Under the pieces are notes generated by a model. The model was not told the origin of the DNA, made no database searches, and saw only the letters and a program-made list of their open reading frames with translations. Below, piece by piece: positions 17,754-28,796 of a stretch of 64,000 nt of DNA. A program made the translations under genes and the position numbers. The DNA is taken from contig NZ_JABRWJ010000005.1 of the NCBI RefSeq assembly GCF_013266755.1, forward strand, positions 62,001-126,000, in the 5' to 3' direction. Source of the stretch: Pseudaquabacterium terrae (GTDB lineage: Bacteria; Pseudomonadota; Gammaproteobacteria; Burkholderiales; Burkholderiaceae_C). Positions within the stretch are counted from its first letter, which is position 1. Each line of letters opens with the position of its first letter.

Positions 17754-19881
17754 GCCCGCTCGTCGGGCTCGCGGCAGTTCCCGGATGGCGCGCCGGCACC
17801 GGCTGGTGCAGTTGCTCGACCAGCGACGATTCGGCCGGGCCGGGGCGCCGGCTCAACAGGCTGACGACGATCAGCACCAGCGCACCGGCCGGCACGCCGA
17901 ACACGCCGGCCGACACCGGATCGATGCCGAACCAGCGCAGCGGTTGCGGCGACAGCCCGAGCCACATGCGCGCCGCCGGCAGCCCGGCGATCATGTAGCC
18001 GACGCAGACCGCGAGGCCGGCGAGCATGCCGGCGGTGGCGCCGGCGCGGGTCGCGCGGCGCCAGAAGATCCCGAGCACCAGCGCCGGGAAGAAGGCCGCG
18101 GCGGCGAGCGAGAACGCCGCCGAGACGAAGGGCAGGATGCCGGCAATGCGCAGCGAGGCGACCCAGGCCGCGGCGACCGCGGCGACCAGCACCATCATCT
18201 TCGACAGCATCACCCGCTTGACGGCCGACGCACGCGGGTTCAGCACGCGGTAGTACAGGTCGTGCGACAGCGCGTTGGAGATCGTCAGCAGCAGCCCGTC
18301 GGCGGTCGACAGCGCCGCCGCCAGCCCGCCGGCCGCGACGAGGTAGGTCACGACCAGCGGCAGCCCGCCGAGCTCGGGCGCGGCGAGCACGATCATGTCG
18401 CCGGCCAGCCGCAGCTCCGACAGCTGCAGGATGCCGTCGGCATTGATGTCCTGCACCGACACCAGCCCGGAATCGAGCTTCGACCAGCGCCGGATCCAGT
18501 CCGGCAGCGCGCCGAACGAGGTGCCGACGAGCTCGGTGAAGACCTGGTACTTGACCAGCACCGCGAGCACCGGCGCACACAGGTACAGCAGCACGATGAA
18601 CGACAGCGACCAGCCGACCGAGCGCCGCGCCGACGCGACGCCGGGCGTCGTGTAGTACCTCGTCAGCACGTGCGGCATCGCCGCGGTGCCGAGCATCAGG
18701 CAGAACACCAGCGCGAGGAAGTTGCGCCGCGGCGGCGATTCGGGGCTGCCGGTCGACGCGCCGGCGACGGCCGCGAAAGGGTCGGTCTGCGGCGCGATGC
18801 CGGCCATCGGGCGCGACTGCGCATCGGCCAGCGTCAGCTCGCGCTGATACCCGGCGCGCGCATCGGCCACCGTGCGCGGCAGCCGCTGCAGGCCGCGCTC
18901 GGCCTGCTGGATCTCGGCCAGCGGTGCGTTCTCGGCGCGCAGCCGGTCGGCCTCGCGCGCCAGCCGCTCGGCATCGGCGACCATCGCCGCGGGCACGTCG
19001 GCGAGCTTGCGGCGGGCATCGTCGGCACGCTGCGCCCACAGGCGCTGCACGTCGAGCTCGCGCGGATCGGCCCGCAGCTCCCCTTCGCGCTGCGTGACGA
19101 CCGCGAGCTGCTGGCCATAGCTCAGCCACGGCACCCACGAGCCGGTCTGGTTGACGCTGAGCCACAGCACCGGCACGACATACGCAATGATCAGGACGAT
19201 GTACTGCGCCACCTGCGTCCAGGTGACCGCGCGCATGCCGCCGAGGAACGAGCAGACCAGCACGCCGCCCAGCCCGACGAAGATGCCGATCTCGAAGTTG
19301 AAGCCGGTGAGGTGCGAAGTGATCAACCCGACGCCGTAGACCTGCACGACGACGTAGACGAAGGACACCAGCACGGTCGCGCCGACGCCGATCAGCCGCG
19401 GCAGCTGGCCGCCGTAGCGCGCGCCGAGGAAGTCAGGCACCGTGTACTGGCCGAAGCGGCGCAGGTAGGGCGCGAGCAGCAGCGCAACCAGGCAGAAGCC
19501 GCCGGTCCAGCCGAGGATGTAGGCCAGGCCGGCAAAGCCCTGCAGGTACAGCACGCCGGCGGTGCCGATGAAGGACGCCGCCGACATCCAGTCGGCCGCG
19601 GTCGCCATGCCGTTGTACATCGCCGGCACGCGGCGGCCGGCGACGTAGTACTCGGCCTCGTCGGTGGTGCGGCTCAGCAGGCCGATCGCCGCATAGATCA
19701 GCACCGTGGCGATCAGGAAGCTCGCGCCGATGCCGTGCCGCGGCCAGCCGGCACGCTCGCCGAGCGCAAGCACGATGACGAACAGCACGACACCGGCGGT
19801 GAACAGCGCATAGCGCCGGTGCAGGCTGCGCGCGAAGCTGCGGGTGGTTTGCGGGGGCGGCGGCTGGCCGGTGTCGTCCAA
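17749..19881 (-). CDS. Na+/solute symporter of the VC_2705 group (ActP-like) with a large insert
   Basis: 710-aa SSS-family membrane transporter. Seen: many hydrophobic helices, the SSS motif GGMRAVTWTQVAQYIVLI, ADWMSAASFIGTAGVLYLQGFAGLAYILGW, and the later AAGGLAAALSTADGLLLTISNALSHDLYY typical of ActP-like carriers. Two unusual parts: residues about 265-385 form a highly charged, Ala/Arg/Glu-rich stretch probably coiled-coil, and residues 478-489 (DINADGILQLSE) form a textbook EF-hand calcium loop. Related carriers import acetate or other monocarboxylates; the substrate here is not shown. A cytoplasmic N terminus and no signal peptide are seen. Confidence 0.88.
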   Translation of the reverse strand: MDDTGQPPPPQTTRSFARSLHRRYALFTAGVVLFVIVLALGERAGWPRHGIGASFLIATVLIYAAIGLLSRTTDEAEYYVAGRRVPAMYNGMATAADWMSAASFIGTAGVLYLQGFAGLAYILGWTGGFCLVALLLAPYLRRFGQYTVPDFLGARYGGQLPRLIGVGATVLVSFVYVVVQVYGVGLITSHLTGFNFEIGIFVGLGGVLVCSFLGGMRAVTWTQVAQYIVLIIAYVVPVLWLSVNQTGSWVPWLSYGQQLAVVTQREGELRADPRELDVQRLWAQRADDARRKLADVPAAMVADAERLAREADRLRAENAPLAEIQQAERGLQRLPRTVADARAGYQRELTLADAQSRPMAGIAPQTDPFAAVAGASTGSPESPPRRNFLALVFCLMLGTAAMPHVLTRYYTTPGVASARRSVGWSLSFIVLLYLCAPVLAVLVKYQVFTELVGTSFGALPDWIRRWSKLDSGLVSVQDINADGILQLSELRLAGDMIVLAAPELGGLPLVVTYLVAAGGLAAALSTADGLLLTISNALSHDLYYRVLNPRASAVKRVMLSKMMVLVAAVAAAWVASLRIAGILPFVSAAFSLAAAAFFPALVLGIFWRRATRAGATAGMLAGLAVCVGYMIAGLPAARMWLGLSPQPLRWFGIDPVSAGVFGVPAGALVLIVVSLLSRRPGPAESSLVEQLHQPVPARHPGTAASPTSGL

Positions 19882-19899
19882 GACCGCCCTCGCCCGCTT

Positions 19900-22296
<2,397 letters not shown>

Positions 22297-22452
22297 GGGA
22301 AAGCTCCGTGATGGTGAGAAACCGGTGCCGTCCAGGCTGCACCACGGGCCCACGCTCCAGCGTTTGTCGATTCTTGTACGAGGCGGGAGGGGCTCATCGA
22401 GGGGCAGTCAACTGCGAAAAGCGCTGGGCCTGGATTCTAGGGATGAAACACC

Positions 22453-22458
22453 TATCAT
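22453..22458 (+). promoter_or_regulatory. Possible -10 of the PEP synthase regulator
   Basis: TATCAT at 22453-22458 lies about 41 bp before the ATG at 22500 in the 203-bp divergent gap (22297-22499). The -35 candidate (TGGATT at 22431) is weak. No clear ppsA promoter was found in the same gap. Confidence 0.35.
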
Positions 22459-22499
22459 CCTGAACCGCTGCTGAATCGACGCCTGCCGGCCGCCCCGCC

Positions 22500-23324
22500 A
22501 TGCCCCTACGAAGTGTGTTCTTTGTCTCGGACGGGACCGGCATCACCGCCGAGACCTTCGGCAACTCGATCCTGGCGCAGTTCGCGGCCAAGCCCCGGCA
22601 CGTGCGGCGGCCGTTCATCGACACCATCGACAAGGCGCGCGCGGTGGTCGACGAGATCAACGGCGTCGCGGCCAGCGAAGGCAAGCGGCCGATCGTCTTC
22701 ATCACGCTGGTCAGCGACGAGGTGCGCGACATCGTCACCTCCGACAATTGCCGCGGCCTGGTACTGGACATGTTCCGCGCCTTCGTCGAGCCGCTGGAGG
22801 CCGAATTCGGCATCAAGTCGAACCACCGCGTCGGCCGCTTCTCGGATGCCGCGAAGAGCTCCGAGTACAACGATCGCATCGAGGCCATCAACTTCTCGCT
22901 GGCCCACGACGATGGCCAGTCGGCGCGCAACCTGGCGCAGGCCGACGTGATCCTGCTCGGCGTCAGCCGCAGCGGCAAGACGCCGACCTCGCTGTACCTG
23001 GCGATGCAGCACGGCATCAAGGCCGCGAACTATCCGCTGATTCCGGAGGACTTCGAGCGCGGCAAGCTGCCGGGGTCGCTGTCGCAGCACCTGGCCAAGT
23101 GTTTCGGCCTGACGATCGATCCGGAGCGGCTGCGCCAGATCCGCAACGAGCGCCGGCCTGACAGCAAATACGCCTCGCTCGACAACTGCCGCTACGAGGT
23201 GCGCGAGGCCGAAGCGATGATGCGGCGCCACGGCGTCTCGTGGCTGAGTTCCACGCACAAGTCGATCGAGGAGATCGCGACGACGATCCTGCGCGACATC
23301 CGGCCGGACCGGCTGATCTATTGA
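22500..23324 (+). CDS. ppsR: PEP synthase regulatory protein, bifunctional kinase/phosphorylase
   Basis: 274 aa (DUF299 family). Inactivates PEP synthase by ADP-dependent threonine phosphorylation and reactivates it by Pi-dependent dephosphorylation. Seen: FFVSDGTGITAETFGNSIL at the N terminus and the P-loop-like GVSRSGKTPTSLYLA, both diagnostic. Its divergent pairing with ppsA agrees with the role. The stop overlaps the convergent trmH-type gene by 7 bp. Confidence 0.96.
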   Translation: MPLRSVFFVSDGTGITAETFGNSILAQFAAKPRHVRRPFIDTIDKARAVVDEINGVAASEGKRPIVFITLVSDEVRDIVTSDNCRGLVLDMFRAFVEPLEAEFGIKSNHRVGRFSDAAKSSEYNDRIEAINFSLAHDDGQSARNLAQADVILLGVSRSGKTPTSLYLAMQHGIKAANYPLIPEDFERGKLPGSLSQHLAKCFGLTIDPERLRQIRNERRPDSKYASLDNCRYEVREAEAMMRRHGVSWLSSTHKSIEEIATTILRDIRPDRLIY

Positions 23325-24106
23325 CCGGCGTCCGCCCCGCGCATCGATTCGTGCAGGCAGATCGCCGCCGCCGCGGCGACGTTCAGCGATTCCTCGCCGC
23401 CCGGCTGCGCGATGCGCACCAGTTGCGCGCAGCGCGCCTGCAACGCCGGGTCGACACCCTGCCCTTCATGGCCGAACAACCACGCGCAGGGCCACGGCAG
23501 CGCCGTGCGATGCAGCGGCGCGCTCGCCTGCAGGCTGCTGCCGATGCAGGGCACCTGCAGCCGATCGATGTCTGCCGGCTGCAGCCCCTCGATCAGCCGC
23601 AGCGCGAAGTGCGCGCCCATGCCGGCGCGCAACACCTTCGGCGACCACAGTGATGCGGTGCCACGCAGCGCCAGCACTTGCGTGAAGCCGAACGCCGATG
23701 CGCTGCGCAGCAGGCTGCCGACGTTGCCGGCATCCTGCACGCGGTCGAGCACGATGCTGGCGAGCCGGCCGTCGATGTCGGGCGCGGCCGGCAGCGCCCA
23801 CAGGAAGCCGATGCGGCCGGGCGATTCGAGTGCGCTGACGCTGTCGAACAGCGCGTCGGGCACCACGGCGACACGCGGCGCCCATTCGGCCAGCGAGCGC
23901 AGCGCCGCACGACCCCAGGCCGATTCGGCGACCAGCGCCTGCGCCGGCCGCTCACCGCGCGCGCGCAGCGCACTGCACAGGTGTTCGCCCTCGAGCCACA
24001 CCTGGCCGTCCTTGCGGTAGCCGGCTCCGTCGCGCAGCAGCTTGCGCAGGCGCACCAGCAACGGGTTGTCGCGGGCGGTGATTGCCTGCGCGACCGGCGA
24101 CGTCAC
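23318..24106 (-). CDS. TrmH/SpoU-family RNA 2'-O-methyltransferase
   Basis: 262 aa. N-terminal RNA-binding substrate domain ([11 protein letters not shown]...WLEGEHL) followed by the SPOUT methyltransferase fold: motif 1 [21 protein letters not shown], motif 2 [11 protein letters not shown], motif 3 [22 protein letters not shown]. Methylates a ribose in rRNA or tRNA; the target cannot be assigned. The start is a GTG at 24106 that overlaps the rnhB stop as GTGA, so it is probably the last gene of the long cluster. Confidence 0.88.
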   Translation of the reverse strand: MTSPVAQAITARDNPLLVRLRKLLRDGAGYRKDGQVWLEGEHLCSALRARGERPAQALVAESAWGRAALRSLAEWAPRVAVVPDALFDSVSALESPGRIGFLWALPAAPDIDGRLASIVLDRVQDAGNVGSLLRSASAFGFTQVLALRGTASLWSPKVLRAGMGAHFALRLIEGLQPADIDRLQVPCIGSSLQASAPLHRTALPWPCAWLFGHEGQGVDPALQARCAQLVRIAQPGGEESLNVAAAAAICLHESMRGADAGQ

Positions 24107-24840
24107 CGTCGATCCTCGTCGTCGATCACGTCGGCGACCGCCTGCGCCGCCGCCAGTGCATCGACCGGCAGGCCGAGCGCCACGCGCACCGGTGCGTAGC
24201 TGCGGCGGTGGATGTCGCAGGCGCCATGCACCCGCAAGGCTTCGAGGTGTTCGGCCGTGGCATAGCCCTTGTGCGCGGCGAAGCCATAGGCGGGATAGCG
24301 CTCGTGCAGCTCGAGGCACAAGCGGTCGCGGTGCACCTTCGCGAGGATCGACGCCGCCGAGATCGAGGCCACCAGCGCATCGCCCTTGACGATCGCCTCG
24401 CCCGGCATGCGCAGCACCGGCAGCCGGTTGCCGTCGACCAGCACCTTGTGCGGCACCAGGCGCAGCCCGTCGACCGCGCGGCGCATCGCCAGCATCGTTG
24501 CCTGCAGGATGTTCAGTCGGTCGATCTCCTCGACATCGGCCTCGGCGATGCAGCAGGCCAGCGCCTTGGCGCGGATCTCGTCGAACAGCTTCTCGCGCCG
24601 CGCCGGCGTCAGCACCTTCGAATCCGCGAGGCCGCGGATCGGGTGCAGCTCGTCGAGGATCACCGCCGCGGCCACGACCGGGCCGGCCAGCGGGCCGCGG
24701 CCGGCTTCGTCGACGCCGGCGACCAAGCCGCCCGGCACGTCCCACGACAGGCCGAGCTGTTGTGGGGCACGCAAACGCTTCGCGCGGCGGGCCGGCGCTT
24801 GGGGGCTGCGGTCAGGCGGCGAGGACTTGCGCGATCGCAT
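24103..24840 (-). CDS. rnhB: Ribonuclease HII
   Basis: 245 aa. Removes ribonucleotides misincorporated into DNA and RNA-DNA junctions. The family motif [20 protein letters not shown] is clear with its acidic residues, as are [16 protein letters not shown] and the C-terminal HRRSYAPV. The first about 35 residues are basic and unlike the family and overlap lpxB by 29 bp, so the true start may lie downstream. Here 245 aa compares with a usual about 200. Confidence 0.95.
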   Translation of the reverse strand: MRSRKSSPPDRSPQAPARRAKRLRAPQQLGLSWDVPGGLVAGVDEAGRGPLAGPVVAAAVILDELHPIRGLADSKVLTPARREKLFDEIRAKALACCIAEADVEEIDRLNILQATMLAMRRAVDGLRLVPHKVLVDGNRLPVLRMPGEAIVKGDALVASISAASILAKVHRDRLCLELHERYPAYGFAAHKGYATAEHLEALRVHGACDIHRRSYAPVRVALGLPVDALAAAQAVADVIDDEDRR

Positions 24841-25957
24841 CGGCGGCTCGTTGGGCGGTGTCTTGGCGCAGCAGTTGGTGCAGTTCGGCGAAGCGGCGCT
24901 CGACCGCTTCGACGCGGGGCCGATTGTCCAGCCATGCGAGCGCCTCGCGCGCCAGTGCTTCGGGCGTCGCGTCGTCCTGGATCAGCTCGGGCACGACGAA
25001 CTCGCGGCTCAGGATGTTCGGCAGCCCGACCCAGGGCTGGTAGCGCATGCGCTTCATGCGCTGCCAGTTCAGCCAGGCGAGGCGGTAGCAGATCACCATC
25101 GGCCGCTTGAACAGCGCCGCTTCGAGCGTCGCGGTGCCGCTGGCGACCAGCGTGACGTCGCAGGCCGCCAGCGCTTCGTGCGAGCGGCCGTCGAGCAGCT
25201 CGACCGGCACGCCGGGCGCCAGCTGCCCGAGCAGCGGATCGACCAGGCCGCGCAATCCCGGTACGACCGGCATCACGAAGCGCAGCTCGCGGCGCTGGCG
25301 AAACATCAGCGCCGCAGCCGCCAGGATCAGCGGCGCGATGTGGCGGATCTCGCTGCGCCGGCTGCCCGGCAGCAGCGCGACGACCGTGTCGCCATCGGCC
25401 AAGCCGAGCGCGGCGCGGCTGGCCGCACGGGGCGGCTCGAGCGGAATCACATCGGCCAGCGGGTGGCCGACGTAACTTGCGGCGACGCCGTGCCGCTGCA
25501 GCAGCTCGGGCTCGAAGGGGAACAGGCACAGCACGTGGTCGGCGGCTTCGCTGAGCTTCTTCACCCGCTCACCACGCCAGGCCCAGATCGACGGGCAGAC
25601 GAAATGCAGTGTCTTGATGCCGCCGGCGCGCAGCCGCGTCTCGAGGCCGAAGTTGAAATCCGGCGCATCGACGCCGATGAAGGCCGCCGGCCGTTCCTGC
25701 AGCAGGCGCTCAGCAAGCTGGCGGCGGATGCGCAGCAGCTCGGGCAGCCGGCTGAAAGCGTCGACATACCCGAACACCGAGAGCCGCTCATGCGGCCACC
25801 AGGCGTCGAAACCCTGCGCGGCCATGCGCGGCCCGCCGATGCCGGCAGCCTGCAGATCGGGCCAGCGTCGGCGCACGCCGGCCAGCAGCAGCGACGCGAG
25901 CAGGTCGCCCGAGGCTTCGCCGGCGACGAGCGCCAGCCGCAGTGCGTCGCCGGACAT
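24812..25957 (-). CDS. lpxB: Lipid-A-disaccharide synthase
   Basis: 381 aa. Condenses UDP-diacylglucosamine with 2,3-diacylglucosamine-1-phosphate to form lipid A disaccharide at the inner membrane. Seen: [19 protein letters not shown] terminus, [24 protein letters not shown], and the GT-B donor region with [32 protein letters not shown]. Follows lpxA with 4 bp between. Usual length. Confidence 0.98.
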   Translation of the reverse strand: MSGDALRLALVAGEASGDLLASLLLAGVRRRWPDLQAAGIGGPRMAAQGFDAWWPHERLSVFGYVDAFSRLPELLRIRRQLAERLLQERPAAFIGVDAPDFNFGLETRLRAGGIKTLHFVCPSIWAWRGERVKKLSEAADHVLCLFPFEPELLQRHGVAASYVGHPLADVIPLEPPRAASRAALGLADGDTVVALLPGSRRSEIRHIAPLILAAAALMFRQRRELRFVMPVVPGLRGLVDPLLGQLAPGVPVELLDGRSHEALAACDVTLVASGTATLEAALFKRPMVICYRLAWLNWQRMKRMRYQPWVGLPNILSREFVVPELIQDDATPEALAREALAWLDNRPRVEAVERRFAELHQLLRQDTAQRAADAIAQVLAA

Positions 25958-25961
25958 GCGC

Positions 25962-26750
25962 CTAACGCACGATGCCGCGGGCGGCCGAAGCGAGGAAGCC
26001 GAGCATCAGCTCGATGTCGGCCAGCGATTCCGGCGCGTCGGCCTTCATTGACTCGATCTCGGCGATCGCCGCCTCCAGCGTCAGGCTCTTGCGGTACAGC
26101 GCGCGGTGCATCTGCTTGATGCGGCTGATGCGCTCGGCGCTGAAGCCGCGCCGCTTCAACCCCTCGGCATTGATGCCCTGCGCCTCGGCCGGGTTGCCGG
26201 CACAGGTCACGTACGGCGGCACGTCCTGCGACAACCGGGTCTGGAAGCCGGCCATCGCGTGCGCGCCGACGCGCACGTACTGGTGCACGCCGGACAGCCC
26301 GCCCAGGTACGCCCAGTCGCCCAGGTGCACGTGACCGGCGAGCTGCACCGCGTTGGCGATGATCGTGTGGTCGGCGATGTGGCAGTCGTGCGCGATGTGC
26401 ACGTAGGCCATGATCCAGTTGTCGTCGCCGATGCTGGTCAGCCCGCCGTCCTGCACGGTGCCGGTGTTGATCGTCACGAACTCGCGAATCGTATTGCCGT
26501 CGCCGATCTGCAGCAGCGTCGGCTCGCCGGCGTACTTCTTGTCCTGCGGCGCCGCGCCGACCGAGGCGAACTGGAAGATGCGGTTGTCGCGGCCGATCGT
26601 CGTGTGGCCGTCGATCACGCAGTGCGCGCCGACCGTCGAGCCGGCGCCGATGCGCACATGGGCGCCGATCACCGCATAGGGGCCGACGGTGACGTCATCG
26701 GCCAGCTCGGCCTGCACGTCGACGATCGCGGTGGCATGGATGCGGGACAT
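25962..26750 (-). CDS. lpxA: UDP-N-acetylglucosamine O-acyltransferase
   Basis: 262 aa, first committed acyl transfer of lipid A synthesis, using acyl-ACP. Left-handed beta-helix of hexapeptide repeats is visible (for example [21 protein letters not shown]), with the conserved [28 protein letters not shown] (catalytic His in HIAHDC). C-terminal helical domain ends with [17 protein letters not shown]. Lies between lpxB and fabZ. Confidence 0.99.
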   Translation of the reverse strand: MSRIHATAIVDVQAELADDVTVGPYAVIGAHVRIGAGSTVGAHCVIDGHTTIGRDNRIFQFASVGAAPQDKKYAGEPTLLQIGDGNTIREFVTINTGTVQDGGLTSIGDDNWIMAYVHIAHDCHIADHTIIANAVQLAGHVHLGDWAYLGGLSGVHQYVRVGAHAMAGFQTRLSQDVPPYVTCAGNPAEAQGINAEGLKRRGFSAERISRIKQMHRALYRKSLTLEAAIAEIESMKADAPESLADIELMLGFLASAARGIVR

Positions 26751-26768
26751 CGTCGCGCTCCTCCGGCG

Positions 26769-27221
26769 TCAGGCGACCTTGCGCATCGTGCACATCAGCT
26801 CGGCCTCGACGGCCGTCTCGCCGTCGACGCTGGCGCGCACCTTGTACTTGTAGATGCCGGCCTTCGCGCGCTCGAGGCTGGCCTCGAGGATCAGCTGGTC
26901 ACCGGGCTCGACGACGCGTTTGAAGCGCGCACCGTCGATGCCGACGAAATACACCACGGTGTTCTCGTCCGGGTCCTCGCCCATCGATTCGAAGGACAGC
27001 AGCGCCGCCGTCTGCGCCAGCGCTTCGAGCATCAGGACGCCCGGCATCACCGGGCGGTGCGGGAAATGGCCCATGAAGAAGGGCTCGTTGATGGTGACGT
27101 TCTTCAGCGCCTTGATGCGCTTGTTCGCTTCGAACTCGATGACGCGGTCGACCAGCAGGATCGGATAGCGATGCGGCAGCTTCTTGAGGATCTTGTGGAT
27201 ATCGAGCACGGCGGCGGTCAT
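26769..27221 (-). CDS. fabZ: 3-hydroxyacyl-ACP dehydratase FabZ
   Basis: 150 aa. Dehydrates 3-hydroxyacyl-ACP in type II fatty-acid synthesis; competes with LpxA for hydroxymyristoyl-ACP. The active-site [24 protein letters not shown] (His in [11 protein letters not shown], Glu in MLEALAQ) is complete. Overlaps lpxD by 4 bp (ATGA) and is followed by lpxA after 18 bp. Confidence 0.98.
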   Translation of the reverse strand: MTAAVLDIHKILKKLPHRYPILLVDRVIEFEANKRIKALKNVTINEPFFMGHFPHRPVMPGVLMLEALAQTAALLSFESMGEDPDENTVVYFVGIDGARFKRVVEPGDQLILEASLERAKAGIYKYKVRASVDGETAVEAELMCTMRKVA

Positions 27222-28255
27222 GATTTCTTCTCCAGCGCACGCAGCCGTTCGCGAAGCGAGTGCAACTGGCGCAGCGTGGCGGCGTTCTTTTCCCAGGACG
27301 CATTGTCATCGAACGGGAACAGGCCGCTGTACTGTCCCGCCTTGAGGATCGAGCGCGTGATCACCGTCGCCGCGGTGATGTGCACGTGGTCGACGAGCTC
27401 GAGGTGGCCGAGGATGATCGCGCCGCCGCCGACCGTGCAGTGGCGGCCGATCTTGGCCGAGCCGGCGATGCCGACGCAGCCGGCCATCGCGCAATGCGCG
27501 CCGATGCGCACGTTGTGGCCGACCTGGATCAGGTTGTCGAGCTTGACGCCCTCGTCGATCACCGTGTCGTCGAGGGCGCCGCGGTCGATGCAGGTGTTGG
27601 CGCCGATCTCGACGTCGTCGCCGATGCGCACGGCGCCCAGCTGCTCGATCTTTTCCCAGCGGCCACCGGCGTCCAGCGCTTGCGGCGCGAAGCCGAAGCC
27701 GTCGGCGCCGATCACGACGCCGGCGTGCACGATGCCGCGTGCGCCGATGCGGCAGGCGTCACCCAGCGTGACCCGACCCCCGAAGCGCGTGCCGGCGCCG
27801 ACGAACGCGTCCGCGCCGATGTGACTGTGCGGGCCGATCACGGCATCGGCGCCGATCTCGGTGCCGTCGTCGATCACTGCGAAGGCGCCGATCGAAGCGC
27901 TCGGATGCAGCCGCACGCCGGCGCCGATCACCGCGCTCGGATGCACGCCGGCCACGGCGCGGCGGCGCGTGCGCGCGGCCCACCACTGCGTCAGGCGCGC
28001 GAAGTACAGATAGGGGTCGGCGGTGACGATGACCGCACCGCGGGCCGCGGCCGCCTCGCGCAGCGCCGGGGCGACGATCACGGCCGCGGCCTGCGTCGTC
28101 GCGAGCTGCGCCGCGTAGCGCGGATTGGCGAGGAAGCTGAGCGCCGCGGGATCGGCTCTGTCGAGCGGTGCGAGCCGGCTGATCGGCAGCGTCGCGTCAC
28201 CGAACAGTTCGCCCCCGAGGGCGGCGACGATCTCGGCCAGCGTGACCGGTGACAT
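27218..28255 (-). CDS. lpxD: UDP-3-O-(3-hydroxymyristoyl)glucosamine N-acyltransferase
   Basis: 345 aa from the ATG at 28255; a GTG just before it at 28258 could add one residue. Third step of lipid A synthesis. Seen: N-terminal uridine-binding domain ([37 protein letters not shown]), then a hexapeptide-repeat beta-helix with the conserved [25 protein letters not shown] (catalytic His in VGHNV), and C-terminal helix. Follows ompH with 22 bp. Confidence 0.98.
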   Translation of the reverse strand: MSPVTLAEIVAALGGELFGDATLPISRLAPLDRADPAALSFLANPRYAAQLATTQAAAVIVAPALREAAAARGAVIVTADPYLYFARLTQWWAARTRRRAVAGVHPSAVIGAGVRLHPSASIGAFAVIDDGTEIGADAVIGPHSHIGADAFVGAGTRFGGRVTLGDACRIGARGIVHAGVVIGADGFGFAPQALDAGGRWEKIEQLGAVRIGDDVEIGANTCIDRGALDDTVIDEGVKLDNLIQVGHNVRIGAHCAMAGCVGIAGSAKIGRHCTVGGGAIILGHLELVDHVHITAATVITRSILKAGQYSGLFPFDDNASWEKNAATLRQLHSLRERLRALEKKS

Positions 28256-28277
28256 CACCGCACGGGAAACGAAGCCG

Positions 28278-28796
28278 TCAGCGGCCGGCCGGCGCGGCGT
28301 TGAGCGCCTTGATCACCTTCTCGGTGATGTCGACACGCGGGCCGGCGAAGACGACGTCCTGCAGGATCAGGTCGTACTTCTCGGCGTCGAAGATCTGCTT
28401 GATGACCTTGTTGGCGCGCTCGACGATGCCGGCGGTCTCTTCGTTGCGGCGCTGGTTCAGGTCTTCCTGGAACTCGCGGCGCTTGCGCTGCAGGTCGCGG
28501 TCGGCTTCGACCAGCTCGCGCTGGCGGCGGTTGCGCTCGGCTTCGGGCAGCGTCGGGGCGTCTTTCTCGAGCTTGTCGGCGGCCGCCTTGAGCTTGGCGC
28601 CCTGGTCGTTGAGGTCCTTGTCGCGCTTGCTGAAGTCCGCTTCCATGCGCTGCAGCGCGGCTTTCGCCGGTGCCGCTTCGCGCAGCACGCGCTCGCTGTT
28701 GACGTAGCCGATCTTCAGGTCCTGCGCCTGCGCGCTGCCCAGTGCCGCAACGGCTGCGGCGGTCACGACCAGGGACTTGAAAAACTTGGTGATCAT
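28278..28796 (-). CDS. skp: Periplasmic chaperone OmpH/Skp
   Basis: 172 aa. Holds unfolded outer-membrane proteins during transit to BamA. Signal peptide [24 protein letters not shown], then a short strand ([21 protein letters not shown]) and long charged helices with coiled-coil character (residues about 50-140), the Skp tentacle pattern. Its ATG overlaps the bamA stop as TGATG, suggesting coupled translation after bamA. Confidence 0.95.
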   Translation of the reverse strand: MITKFFKSLVVTAAAVAALGSAQAQDLKIGYVNSERVLREAAPAKAALQRMEADFSKRDKDLNDQGAKLKAAADKLEKDAPTLPEAERNRRQRELVEADRDLQRKRREFQEDLNQRRNEETAGIVERANKVIKQIFDAEKYDLILQDVVFAGPRVDITEKVIKALNAAPAGR

